Below are positions 7,415-14,789 of a stretch of DNA of 16,375 nt, in pieces (position 1 is the stretch's first letter; each line of letters begins with the position of its first letter). This DNA is from an uncultured Propioniciclava sp. (GTDB taxonomy: Bacteria; Actinomycetota; Actinomycetes; Propionibacteriales; Propionibacteriaceae). The stretch is from NCBI GenBank assembly GCA_937872005.1, contig CALMPQ010000035.1, positions 1-16,375 on the forward strand, in the 5' to 3' direction. The notes under the pieces are model-generated. The model was not told the origin of the DNA, did no database searches, and saw only the letters and a program-made list of their open reading frames with translations. The position numbers and the translations under genes were made by a program.

Positions 7415-8338
7415 ATGGACCAGTTGCCCCGCGTCGCGGTCGTGCTCAACCCCTCGAAGTTCGACGACGTCGACGAGGTGCGCGCGCGCATCGAGGCGAT
7501 CTGCGCCGAGGAGGGGCATGCGCGCCCGGCTTGGTACGAGACGACGGTCGAGGACCCCGGCGTCGGCCAGGCCAAGCAGGCGGTGCGGGACGGCGCGTCC
7601 GTCGTGTGCTCGCTCGGCGGCGACGGCACGGTGCGCGCGGTGGTGCAGGGGCTGCTCGAGGAGCGTCCGCCCGAGGACGAGGCCGAGGTGCCCCTGGGGC
7701 TCCTGCCGGCCGGCACCGGCAACCTCCTCGCCCGCAACCTCGGGCTGCCGCTCGACCTCGACGACGCGTTGCGGATCGCCCTGACCGGGAGCACGCGGCG
7801 CATCGACGTCGGGCGGGTCACGTTCGACGACGGCGACGTCGAGATCTTCCTGGTGGCGGCCGGTGTGGGGCTGGATGCCGAGACGATGGCGTCCGTCGAC
7901 GAGGGCGTCAAGAAGCGTTTCGGGTGGGTCGCCTATGTGTTGTCGGGGGCGAAGGCCCTGGTGAACCGCGGGTTCCGGGTGCGCGCGTCGGCCGACGGGC
8001 AGCACACGCGGAGCCAGCACGCCCGCGCCGTGATGGTGGGCAACTGCGGCGAGCTGACCGCGGGGGCGCAGCTGATGCCCGACGCGCTCATCGACGACGG
8101 GTTGCTCGACGTGCTGGTCGTCTCCCCGAAGGGCCTGCTCGGGTGGGGTGCGGTGCTGGTCGACCTCGTCAGCGGGCACCGACTCGGCCACCCATCGGTG
8201 AAGCTGACCCAGGCGAAGAAGGTCGAGGTGTTGCTCGGCCGTCCGGTGGAGGGGGAGCTCGACGGGGACGCCGTCGGCCAGGTCCGCGCCATGCTGCGCG
8301 AGGTGCACGAAGCGGCGCTGCCGGTGCGCGTGCCGTGA
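7415..8338 (+). CDS. Diacylglycerol kinase / YegS-LCB5 family lipid kinase
   Basis: The 307-residue length and the motifs fit the DagK/YegS/sphingosine-kinase-like family. The glycine-rich nucleotide-binding motif SLGGDGTVRAVV has GGDGT at 68-72, and PLGLLPAGTGNLLARNLGLP follows about 30 residues later. Near the C-terminus, GELDGDAVG matches the conserved metal/phosphate-site segment. Such enzymes phosphorylate diacylglycerol or a related lipid using ATP at the membrane inner face, recycling lipid into phospholipid synthesis or supplying glycolipid and phosphatidylinositol precursors. The substrate cannot be decided from sequence. No signal peptide or membrane helix is present. It is divergent from the tetR operon and 50 bp upstream of the alkylation-repair genes, with which it has no obvious link. 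Confidence 0.92.
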   Translation: MDQLPRVAVVLNPSKFDDVDEVRARIEAICAEEGHARPAWYETTVEDPGVGQAKQAVRDGASVVCSLGGDGTVRAVVQGLLEERPPEDEAEVPLGLLPAGTGNLLARNLGLPLDLDDALRIALTGSTRRIDVGRVTFDDGDVEIFLVAAGVGLDAETMASVDEGVKKRFGWVAYVLSGAKALVNRGFRVRASADGQHTRSQHARAVMVGNCGELTAGAQLMPDALIDDGLLDVLVVSPKGLLGWGAVLVDLVSGHRLGHPSVKLTQAKKVEVLLGRPVEGELDGDAVGQVRAMLREVHEAALPVRVP

Positions 8339-8376
8339 TGTCGTATTCCTGCTAGACCGTCGCCTCGGGTCTGGGT

Positions 8377-8382
8377 GACGAT
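8377..8382 (+). promoter_or_regulatory. Candidate -10 element before the Ada–AlkA gene
   Basis: GACGAT lies exactly 6 nt before the ATG at 8389, the same hexamer and spacing seen before the GH3 gene. No Shine-Dalgarno match is clear. No recognisable Ada box was found in the 50-bp gap. Confidence 0.35.
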
Positions 8383-8388
8383 GGGCGC

Positions 8389-9858
8389 ATGGTTCCCGAC
8401 CGTGACACCTGCCTCGCCGCCGTCGCCAGCCGCGACGCGCGGTTCGACGGCACCTTCTTCACGGGTGTGACCAGCACCGGCATCTACTGCCGGCCCTCCT
8501 GCCCGGCCCGGACGCCGGCCCCGCGCAACATGGTGTTCCACCCCAGCGCGGCCTCGGCCCAGGCGGCCGGGTTCCGTGCGTGCAAGCGCTGCCGCCCGGA
8601 CGCCGTCCCCGGCTCCCCGGAGTGGGACGTGCGTGCCGACACGACCGCGCGTGCGGTGCGGCTCATCGGCGACGGCGTCGTGGACCGCGAGGGGGTCGAG
8701 GGGTTGGCGTCCCGGTTGGGCTACTCGGTGCGGCAGACGCAACGGCTGACCTTGGACGAGTTGGGCGCCTCTCCGCTCGCGCTGGCCCGGACCCAACGCG
8801 CCCACACCGCGCGCGTGCTGCTGCAGACCACCGACCTGCCGCTGGCCGAGGTGGCGTTCGCGGCGGGCTTCGGGTCGATCCGATCGTTCAACGACACCGT
8901 GCAGGCGGTGTACGCGACGACGCCGTCGGGGTTGCGCGGCTCGCGTTCCCCGGGCCTGGCGAAGGGCCACGAAGGACGCCTGCTGGAGATCGCCCTGCGG
9001 CTGGCGTTCCGGCGCCCGTTCGACCCGAGCAACGTGTTCGGGCACCTGGCCGCGACCGCGGTCCCGGGGGTGGAGGAGTGGCACGACGGCTGGTACCGCC
9101 GCACGCTGCGCCTGCCCTTCGGGCCGGGGTTCGTGGCGCTGGCGCCACGGGCCGACCACGTGGCGGCGGTGCTGCACCTGACCGATCCGCGCGACCTCAC
9201 GCCCGCCATCGGGCGTTGTCGCCGCCTGCTCGACCTGGACGCCGACCCGGTGGCCGTGGACGCGGCGCTGGGTCTGGATGCCGCGCTGGCGCCGTTGGTC
9301 GCAGTGTCCCCCGGACGCCGGGTGCCGCGGACGGTCGACCCCGACGAGTTCGCGATCCGGGCTGTGCTGGGCCAGCAGGTGTCGACGGCGGCCGCCCGCA
9401 CCCATGCTGCGCGGCTGGTGCTCGCCCACGGTGAGCCGGTCGACGACCCGGTCGGGGACCTGACGCACCTGTTCCCCCCACCCGAGGCCTTGGTCGACCC
9501 CGACCCGGGTGCGCTGGCCATGCCGGCGTCCCGGGTGCGGACCGTGACGGGCCTGGCCGCGTCGCTGACCTCGGGCGAGGTCGACCTATCGCCGGGGGCC
9601 GACCGAGGGGTGGCGCGTGCGGCGCTCGCCGCCCTGCCCGGGATCGGCCCGTGGACCGTCGAGGTCGTCGCCATGCGCTCCCTGGGCGACCCCGATGCGT
9701 TTCCCGCGTCCGACCTGGGGGTCCGCAAGGGCCTGGCCGTGCTCGGCCTGGGGGAGGCGGACGCCGGCCGTTGGCGTCCGTGGCGCGCGTACGCGACGCA
9801 ACACCTGTGGGCGCTGGGCGACCACCCGATCAACCACCTGCCGAAGGGGAACCCATGA
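8389..9858 (+). CDS. alkA: Fused Ada-type methyl sensor/activator and AlkA DNA-3-methyladenine glycosylase
   Basis: This 489-residue protein joins three modules. Residues 1-75 are the Ada N-terminal zinc domain, with Cys34, Cys38, Cys65 and Cys68 in the YCRPSC and CKRC arrangement that in Ada takes a methyl group from DNA methylphosphotriesters. Residues about 85-185 form an AraC-type double helix-turn-helix (LASRLGYSVRQTQR; LPLAEVAFAAGFGSIRSFND). Residues about 195-485 are AlkA: an AlkA N-domain, then the helix-hairpin-helix LPGIGPWTVEVVAMRS from 416, with catalytic Asp442 in FPASDLGVRKG. It should sense alkylation, activate transcription, and excise alkylated purines. The Ada C-terminal O6-methyltransferase is absent here, but that activity is encoded next door by ogt, whose start overlaps this stop as ATGA. 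The two genes together therefore reconstitute a complete adaptive-response set. Confidence 0.95.
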   Translation: MVPDRDTCLAAVASRDARFDGTFFTGVTSTGIYCRPSCPARTPAPRNMVFHPSAASAQAAGFRACKRCRPDAVPGSPEWDVRADTTARAVRLIGDGVVDREGVEGLASRLGYSVRQTQRLTLDELGASPLALARTQRAHTARVLLQTTDLPLAEVAFAAGFGSIRSFNDTVQAVYATTPSGLRGSRSPGLAKGHEGRLLEIALRLAFRRPFDPSNVFGHLAATAVPGVEEWHDGWYRRTLRLPFGPGFVALAPRADHVAAVLHLTDPRDLTPAIGRCRRLLDLDADPVAVDAALGLDAALAPLVAVSPGRRVPRTVDPDEFAIRAVLGQQVSTAAARTHAARLVLAHGEPVDDPVGDLTHLFPPPEALVDPDPGALAMPASRVRTVTGLAASLTSGEVDLSPGADRGVARAALAALPGIGPWTVEVVAMRSLGDPDAFPASDLGVRKGLAVLGLGEADAGRWRPWRAYATQHLWALGDHPINHLPKGNP

Positions 9859-10379
9859 AACACCGCGTGATCGACTCACCCGTCGGGCCGCTGACGTTGG
9901 TCGTCGACGACGCCGGCGTGCTGTGCGCGCTCTACACCGACGGGCAGAAGTACTTCCCGGACGCCGCGCGCCTGGGTGAGCGCGACGACACCGTTGCCCC
10001 GGACGCGGTGGCCCAGTTGGGCGAGTACTTCGCGGGGAAGCGCTCGGAGTTCGACGTCGAGGTGGCGCCGCGGGGGACCGACTTCCAGAAGGCCGTCTGG
10101 GCGGCGCTGCAGCAGATCCCGGCGGGGGGGACGCTGACCTACGGTGACTTGGCCCGGGAGCTGGGGCGGCCCGGGGCGTCCCGTGCGGTGGGGGCGGCGA
10201 CGGGGCGCAACCCGATCAGCATCATCGTGCCCTGCCACCGGCTGGTCGGCGCCTCGGGGGCGATGACCGGCTACGCGGGCGGCGTCGACCGTAAGCGGTG
10301 GCTGCTCGACCACGAACGCGGCACGGTCAGGCGTGGATCGCCGGACGCGAGGGCGCGGGCCCGGTCGAGCGGCGGATGA
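9855..10379 (+). CDS. ogt: Methylated-DNA–protein-cysteine methyltransferase (Ogt)
   Basis: This 174-residue protein removes O6-methyl from guanine, and O4-methyl from thymine, by irreversible transfer to its own Cys127 in IIVPCHRLVG. Other family markers are the DNA-binding region FQKAVWAALQQIPAGGTLTYG, the arginine-finger stretch ASRAVGAATGRNPI, and the end GYAGGVDRKRWLLDHE. It overlaps the Ada–AlkA gene by 4 bp (ATGA) and is probably translated from the same mRNA. The family normally ends soon after the LLDHE segment. The final 18 or so residues here are Arg/Ala/Ser-rich and lie antisense to the end of a broken lacI-type gene, so they look like run-on rather than a conserved domain. Confidence 0.95.
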   Translation: MKHRVIDSPVGPLTLVVDDAGVLCALYTDGQKYFPDAARLGERDDTVAPDAVAQLGEYFAGKRSEFDVEVAPRGTDFQKAVWAALQQIPAGGTLTYGDLARELGRPGASRAVGAATGRNPISIIVPCHRLVGASGAMTGYAGGVDRKRWLLDHERGTVRRGSPDARARARSSGG

Positions 10380-10500
10380 CCAGGTCGGGGTGGAACAGAA
10401 CCTCGGTCGGGTCCGGAGTTGTGCCGTCGGAGATGGCGCGCAGCAGCGCCGAGACGGCCGCCTCGGCGATCGGGCGCACCGGCTGGCGCACCGTCGTCAG
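10327..10500 (-). pseudogene. C-terminal remnant of a LacI-family regulator
   Basis: The minus-strand frame that stops at 10327-10329 encodes 57 residues, beginning LTTVRQPVRPIAEAAVSALL and ending near HPDLVIRRSTGPAPS. This matches the extreme C-terminus of LacI/GalR-family repressors: the LTTVRQP helix that packs on the effector domain and the terminal P-x-L-V-x-RRST strand. No start codon, DNA-binding domain or earlier effector domain is present. Upstream of about 10500 the sequence is instead the zwf-like gene in another frame. The simplest explanation is a deletion that removed the 5' part of the regulator gene and the 3' end of zwf together. The remnant overlaps the last 53 bp of ogt in antisense. 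It should not be functional. Confidence 0.8.
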
Positions 10501-11597
10501 GCGATGCCGATCACCATCACGTTGGGGGGAGCCTCGTTGTGGAACCCGCCCGGCAGGTGCGCCACCGGCTTGAACTTGACCACGATGCCGCGGAACCCGT
10601 CACCCAGCGCCTTGCCCGACCGCAGCCGAAAGGGGACACCGGCCCAGCGTGCGTTGCAGATCTCCACGGTGAGCTGGGCCAGCGTCTCGGTCTGGCGCGC
10701 GGGGTCGACGCCCGGCTCGGCGGTGTAGTCGGGCACCTCACGTCCGTCGATCGTGCCGGCCGCGTACCGCGCGCGCCGCGACGGAACCTCGCCCTCGCCC
10801 GACCACAGCTGGGTCGCGCGCAGAGTGTGCATCATGAGGTCGCGCAGCTCGATGGCGTCGATGTTGGCCGGCTCCTCCATGGCGAAGATCGCCATCACCA
10901 GCAGCAGGTGCGACTGGATCATGTCCTTCAGCGCGCCCGCCTTGTCGTAGTACCCGGCGCGGCCCTCGAGGGCGAGCCCCTCGTCGGCGATGATCTCCAC
11001 GCGCTCGATGTTGTTGGCGTTCCACACCGGCTCGAAGATGCGGTTGCCGAAGCGGATGCCCAGCAGGTTCACCACGGTCGCCTTGCCGAGGTAGTGGTCG
11101 ACGCGGAAGATCCGATCCTCGGGCACCACGGACGTGAGCAGCTTGTTGAACGCCTTGGCCGACTCCAGGCTCGACCCGAACGGCTTCTCGATCGCCACGC
11201 GCAGCCCCTCTGGCAGCTCGAGCGTCGACAGCACCTCGCACGCCTTCTGGCTGATCGCCGGCGGCAGCGCGAAATACAGGACGATGGGGCGTCCGGCCTC
11301 GTCGATGTCGGCCAGGAACGCCTTCATCGCCGCGCCGTCCGTCACGTCGAGGTGCTCGTAGCGGGTCTCGGACGCCATCCGCTCGGCGTGCTCGGTGCGG
11401 CAGCCACCCTCGGCCAGCGCCTCGCGGACGCGCTCGCGCCACGTCGCGTCGTCCAGGTCGTCGAAAGCGGCCCCGACGAGGGTCACATCCAGGGCGGGAC
11501 GCGCCCGCAGCAGCGTGCCCAGGCCGGGCAGCAGCAGGCGGTGCGTCAGGTCACCCGACGCGCCGAGGATGACGAGGGTCACGGGCCCGTTGGGCAT
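10497..11597 (-). CDS. zwf: Glucose-6-phosphate dehydrogenase, C-terminally truncated (probably broken)
   Basis: The 366 visible residues match the N-terminal three quarters of glucose-6-phosphate dehydrogenase, which oxidises glucose-6-phosphate with NAD(P)+ at the entry of the pentose phosphate pathway. VILGASGDLTHRLLLPGL near the start is the dinucleotide-binding motif. RVDHYLGK carries the substrate-site Asp167-His168. YYDKAGALKDMIQSHLL contains the expected catalytic histidine. The protein stops shortly after PNVMVIGIA, where homologues of about 460-500 residues continue with roughly 90 more residues of the C-terminal beta-sheet domain. Immediately beyond the stop lies a LacI C-terminus, so the end was lost by deletion. 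ATG at 11597 is preferred over GTG at 11612 because GGAAGGA sits just before it. The catalytic residues survive, but loss of part of the substrate and dimer domain makes activity doubtful. Another zwf copy elsewhere is likely. Confidence 0.85.
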   Translation of the reverse strand: MPNGPVTLVILGASGDLTHRLLLPGLGTLLRARPALDVTLVGAAFDDLDDATWRERVREALAEGGCRTEHAERMASETRYEHLDVTDGAAMKAFLADIDEAGRPIVLYFALPPAISQKACEVLSTLELPEGLRVAIEKPFGSSLESAKAFNKLLTSVVPEDRIFRVDHYLGKATVVNLLGIRFGNRIFEPVWNANNIERVEIIADEGLALEGRAGYYDKAGALKDMIQSHLLLVMAIFAMEEPANIDAIELRDLMMHTLRATQLWSGEGEVPSRRARYAAGTIDGREVPDYTAEPGVDPARQTETLAQLTVEICNARWAGVPFRLRSGKALGDGFRGIVVKFKPVAHLPGGFHNEAPPNVMVIGIA

Positions 11598-11624
11598 GGG
11601 CGTTCCTTCCACGAGGGTGCTCCA

Positions 11625-11630
11625 ACCCTA
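11625..11630 (-). promoter_or_regulatory. Candidate -10 element for the truncated zwf
   Basis: On the minus strand TAGGGT lies between the SGNH-hydrolase stop and the zwf start, about 28 bp before the ATG at 11597. This leaves a short leader that includes the GGAAGGA ribosome-binding site. No clear -35 is present, and the -35 would fall inside the upstream gene. Confidence 0.4.
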
Positions 11631-11637
11631 GACGGCC

Positions 11638-12483
11638 TCAGGAACGCCAGGGGGTCAACGTCTCCACGACCGTGTCGGCCCACAGCACCGAGCCGGCCTC
11701 GTTGGGGTGCAGTCCGTCGGGCTTGAGGAGCGGCCCGGCGCCGCCGGGGGCGTCGGTGAAGGCGTGGTAGACGTCGATGATGGGGTACTTCTCCTCGATG
11801 GCCCACTCGGCGATGAGGCGGGTCACCTCGTCGGCGGCGGGGAGCCGCTCGGGGGTGGTCACCTGGTTCTGCATCGTGATCACGATCGGGACGTCCGGGG
11901 TGGCCTGATCGCGCACGAGGCCCAGGAGCGTCTGCAGCTGGGGGAGTGCCTGGGCCGGGTCGGAATTGTTGTTGTGTCCGAGCGAGATGACCACCACGTC
12001 GGGGGCCTCGGGCAGGCAGTCGTCGACGTGGTCGTAGAAGTTCGACGGCTTCCAGCCGCTGACCGAGCAGTTCCATACGGTGCGGTGCGGGCCGTCACCG
12101 CTCAGGACGCGCTCCTCGTACCGGCCCGAGCTCGTGATCCATCGGTTGAGGGTCACGGCGTGGTCGCTGCTCATCTCGGTGGCCCACAGGGCGGGCCACT
12201 CCGTCATCTCGTCGCCGGTCGAGTCGCCGAAGACCGCGATGTCGAGCTCGGTGGGGGAATTCAGCAGCGTCTGTACCGCGAACAACGTCGGGACGCTCGC
12301 GGGGGCGGGTGCGCCGGACGCGGTGCCGGCCGGCGTGGGTGCGGCGGGGGTTGCGGCGTGTGCGGCCGGGGAAGATGGGGGCGCCGGGACGGACGTGCCG
12401 GTCGACGGTGGCGTCAGGGCGCACCCCGCCAGCAGGGCGGCTGTGCCTGCCAGGGACGCGAGCTTCGGGGCGGAGCACTTCAC
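11638..12483 (-). CDS. Secreted SGNH/GDSL-family hydrolase, putative lipoprotein
   Basis: Starting at GTG 12483 the product has 281 residues. It opens with a short basic segment and a hydrophobic stretch ending LLAGC, a lipobox whose Cys21 would be lipidated after cleavage by signal peptidase II. A Ala/Pro/Thr-rich linker (about 25-75) then leads to the enzyme domain. SGNH blocks are visible: FGDSTGD with Ser88, ISLGHNNNSD as the block III Asn region, and DGLHPNEAG with Asp256 and His259. Members hydrolyse esters of carbohydrates, lipids or cell-wall polymers; the substrate here is unknown. The frame is open to an upstream start at 12543, but that would overlap lysS and put about 20 non-signal residues before the signal peptide. 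GTG 12483 also has a -10-like hexamer 6 nt upstream. The gene is divergent from lysS. Confidence 0.82.
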   Translation of the reverse strand: MKCSAPKLASLAGTAALLAGCALTPPSTGTSVPAPPSSPAAHAATPAAPTPAGTASGAPAPASVPTLFAVQTLLNSPTELDIAVFGDSTGDEMTEWPALWATEMSSDHAVTLNRWITSSGRYEERVLSGDGPHRTVWNCSVSGWKPSNFYDHVDDCLPEAPDVVVISLGHNNNSDPAQALPQLQTLLGLVRDQATPDVPIVITMQNQVTTPERLPAADEVTRLIAEWAIEEKYPIIDVYHAFTDAPGGAGPLLKPDGLHPNEAGSVLWADTVVETLTPWRS

Positions 12484-12489
12484 GAGCCA

Positions 12490-12495
12490 AGCATC
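12490..12495 (-). promoter_or_regulatory. -10-like element for a leaderless SGNH lipoprotein transcript
   Basis: On the minus strand GATGCT ends exactly 6 nt before the GTG at 12483. It lacks the first T of TANNNT. Its spacing matches that of the other presumed leaderless genes here and supports this start. Confidence 0.4.
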
Positions 12496-12520
12496 CCACT
12501 TCGTCCGCGGCGGTTCTCGG

Positions 12521-12526
12521 TAGGGT
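12521..12526 (+). promoter_or_regulatory. lysS: -10 element for a leaderless lysS transcript
   Basis: TAGGGT fits TANNNT and ends exactly 6 nt before the GTG at 12533, which suggests that transcription starts at the GTG. The 49-bp gap to the divergent lipoprotein gene holds both -10 elements. No strong -35 is seen. Confidence 0.5.
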
Positions 12527-12532
12527 GGCGGG

Positions 12533-14059
12533 GTGAACGACAAGCATCAGCGCGCGGCGTCCGCCGCCCCCCAGCCGTCGGTCTCCGAGCAGGTCCAGGT
12601 GCGCCTGGCCAAGCGCGAGCGGCTGCTGGCCGAGGGCCGTCAGCCTTACCCCGTCGAGGTGCCGCGCACGCACGCGCTCGCCACGGTGCGCGCCACGTGG
12701 GGCCATCTCGCCCCGGGCGAGGAGACCGACGTCGTGGTGAGCGTAGCCGGGCGGATCATGTTCCAGCGCAACACCGGCAAGCTGTGCTTCGCGACGCTGG
12801 CCGACCAGTTCACCCAGGACGCCGATGGCGACCGCCTGCAGGTCATGCTCTCGCTGGCCGAGGTTGGCCAGGACTCGCTGGACGCCTGGAAGGCCGACAC
12901 CGACCTGGGGGACTTCGTGTCGGTGACGGGCCGCGTGATCGCGTCCAAGCGCGGCGAGCTGTCGATCATGGCGACCGACTGGGTGCTTGCGTCCAAGGCG
13001 CTCCGCCCGCTGCCGACGCTGCACAACGAGCTGTCGGAGGAGACCCGCGTCCGCCAGCGCTACGCAGACCTGGTCGTGCGCGACGACGCCCGCGCCATGG
13101 TGCGGACACGGGCGGCGATCACCCGCTCGATCCGCGAGACGCTGCACCGGCTGGGCTACATCGAGGTCGAGACGCCGACGCTGCAGCTCATCCACGGCGG
13201 CGCGGCGGCGCGCCCCTTCACGACGCACCTCAACGCGTTCGACATCGACATGACGCTGCGCATCGCGCTCGAGCTCTACCTCAAGCGCGCCATGGTCGGC
13301 GGCACCGACAAGGTCTACGAGATGGGGCGCATCTTCCGCAACGAGGGCATCGACTCATCGCACTCGGCGGAGTTCACCATGCTCGAGTGCTACCAGGCGT
13401 GGACCGACCAGCGCGGCATCGCCGCCGTCATCCAGCAGGTGATCGTGGACGCCGCCGACGCGGTCGGCTCCCGCCAGGTCGAGACCGAGGACGGCGTGAT
13501 CAACCTCGACGGCGAGTGGCGGTGGCTGCCGTTCTACGGGGGGTTGTCCGAGGTGGTGGGGCGCCCCGTCACGATCGACACGCCCCGCGCCGAACTGGAG
13601 GCGATCGCGTCCGAGCACGGGGTGGAGTTCGACCCGAAGCTGAGCGACGACAAGCTGGCCATGGAGCTGTTCGGCGAGATCGTCGAGCCGACCCTGATCC
13701 AGCCGACGTTCGTGTGCGACTACCCGGCGATCGCGCAGCCCCTGGCCCGCCCGCATCGGGACGACCCGCGCCTGGTCGAGGCCTGGGACCTCATCATCGG
13801 CGGCATGGAGCGCGGCACCGGCTTCTCGGAGCTGATCGACCCGGTGATCCAGCGCGAGCGGTTCACCGAGCAGTCGCTGCTGGCGGCCAAGGGTGACCCC
13901 GAGGCGATGCAGCTCGACGAGGACTTCCTCAACGCCCTCGAGTTCGGCGCGCCCCCGATGGGCGGCCTCGGCCTGGGCGTCGATCGGTTGATCATGCTGT
14001 TCACCGGCAAGGGAATCCGCGAGACGATCCTCTTCCCGCTGCTCAAGCCGCAGGGCTGA
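12533..14059 (+). CDS. lysS: Lysyl-tRNA synthetase, class II
   Basis: This 508-residue protein charges tRNA-Lys with lysine. The N-terminal OB-fold anticodon-binding domain (about 60-165) has VAGRIMFQRNTGKLCFATLAD. The class II catalytic core follows, with VRQRYADLVV, then TPTLQLIHGGAAARPFTTHL, and motif 2 as FRNEGIDSSHSAEFTMLE from Phe268. Motif 3 is GLGLGVDRLIMLF near the end. Length and motif order are those of ordinary bacterial LysRS. The short Ala/Gln-rich N-terminus before VQVRLAKRERLLAEG is typical of actinobacterial forms. The start is GTG at 12533, directly after a leaderless-type -10. It converges on pabA, with the second repeat array in between. Confidence 0.97.
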   Translation: MNDKHQRAASAAPQPSVSEQVQVRLAKRERLLAEGRQPYPVEVPRTHALATVRATWGHLAPGEETDVVVSVAGRIMFQRNTGKLCFATLADQFTQDADGDRLQVMLSLAEVGQDSLDAWKADTDLGDFVSVTGRVIASKRGELSIMATDWVLASKALRPLPTLHNELSEETRVRQRYADLVVRDDARAMVRTRAAITRSIRETLHRLGYIEVETPTLQLIHGGAAARPFTTHLNAFDIDMTLRIALELYLKRAMVGGTDKVYEMGRIFRNEGIDSSHSAEFTMLECYQAWTDQRGIAAVIQQVIVDAADAVGSRQVETEDGVINLDGEWRWLPFYGGLSEVVGRPVTIDTPRAELEAIASEHGVEFDPKLSDDKLAMELFGEIVEPTLIQPTFVCDYPAIAQPLARPHRDDPRLVEAWDLIIGGMERGTGFSELIDPVIQRERFTEQSLLAAKGDPEAMQLDEDFLNALEFGAPPMGGLGLGVDRLIMLFTGKGIRETILFPLLKPQG

Positions 14060-14075
14060 CCGTTCCGGTCACCGC

Positions 14076-14141
14076 GCCGAGAGCCTGTACTCCCAGCGCC
14101 GAGAGCCTGTGTTCCGGGCGTCGACAGCCTGCGTTCAGGCC
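14076..14141 (+). repeat. 22-bp repeat array 2, three tandem units after lysS
   Basis: Three contiguous 22-bp units occupy 14076-14097, 14098-14119 and 14120-14141, all read on the plus strand and starting 17 bp after the lysS stop. The middle unit matches the consensus best (GCCGAGAGCC, then TGTGTTCC, then GGGC). The first carries TACTCC in place of TGTTCC, and the third has lost several positions. The third unit overlaps the stop and last codon of convergent pabA. Confidence 0.88.
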
Positions 14142-14770
14142 GTCGTCGCCATGAGGGGCGCCAGGCCGACGGCGCGGGCCGGGGCGTCGGCGTCCCCGCA
14201 CGCGGCGAGCCAGTTGGCGAGCATCTGGTAGCCGCCCTCGGTGAGCACCGACTCGGGGTGGAACTGCACGCACTCGACCGGCAGCGACCTGTGGCGCACG
14301 GCCATGATCACGCCCGAATCGGTGGACGCCGAGACCTCCAGCTCGTCGGGCACCGAGTCGGGCTCGATGGCCAACGAGTGGTAGCGCGTCGCGGTGAACG
14401 GGTTGGGCAGGCCCGCGAAGACGCCACGTCCGTCGTGGTGCACGAGCGACGTCTTGCCGTGCAGCAACTCCGGCGCCCGGTCGACGACCCCGCCATAGGC
14501 CACGGCGATCGACTGCAGGCCCAGGCACACGCCGAAGATCGGCACCCGCCCGCCCTGCTGGCGGACGACATCGATGCTGACCCCGGCCGCCTCGGGCGTT
14601 CCGGGCCCGGGGGTGATCAGGATGCCGTCGAAGCCCTCGACCCAGCCGTCGTCAGCGAACCGGGGGTCGTCGTTGCGCCACACCTCGACCTCAGCGCCGA
14701 TCTGGGCGAGGTAGCTGACGATGTTCCACACGAACGAGTCGTAGTTGTCGATGACGAGGATGCGGGCCAT
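14135..14770 (-). CDS. pabA: Type 1 glutamine amidotransferase (PabA/TrpG)
   Basis: This 211-residue protein releases ammonia from glutamine for aminodeoxychorismate synthase (folate) or anthranilate synthase (tryptophan); many bacteria use one subunit for both. It begins MARILVIDNYDSFVWNIV, has the ITPGPGTP loop, nucleophile Cys82 in GVCLGLQ, and His171/Glu173 in FHPESVLT. The last 20 or so residues after ANWLAACG are poorly conserved, and the stop falls inside a 22-bp repeat unit. ATG at 14770 gives the usual family N-terminus; an in-frame ATG at 14779 is also possible. GAGAAT (14783-14778) lies 7 nt before 14770 and could be a weak -10, so the gene may be expressed separately from DUF881. 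The frame is open far upstream, but that extension is only antisense or shifted sequence of neighbouring genes. The place next to crgA and pknB is conserved in actinobacteria. Confidence 0.94.
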   Translation of the reverse strand: MARILVIDNYDSFVWNIVSYLAQIGAEVEVWRNDDPRFADDGWVEGFDGILITPGPGTPEAAGVSIDVVRQQGGRVPIFGVCLGLQSIAVAYGGVVDRAPELLHGKTSLVHHDGRGVFAGLPNPFTATRYHSLAIEPDSVPDELEVSASTDSGVIMAVRHRSLPVECVQFHPESVLTEGGYQMLANWLAACGDADAPARAVGLAPLMATTA

Positions 14771-14789
14771 GGGGTCCATTCTCGCCGAG

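Noticed and set aside
8339..8388. Ada-box or terminator between the lipid kinase and Ada–AlkA genes
   Set aside because: No inverted repeat or recognisable Ada-binding motif could be found in the 50 bp.
11707..13896. 729-codon plus-strand frame across the SGNH gene and lysS
   Set aside because: It is out of frame with lysS and antisense to the lipoprotein gene; composition is repetitive Arg/Gly/Ala.
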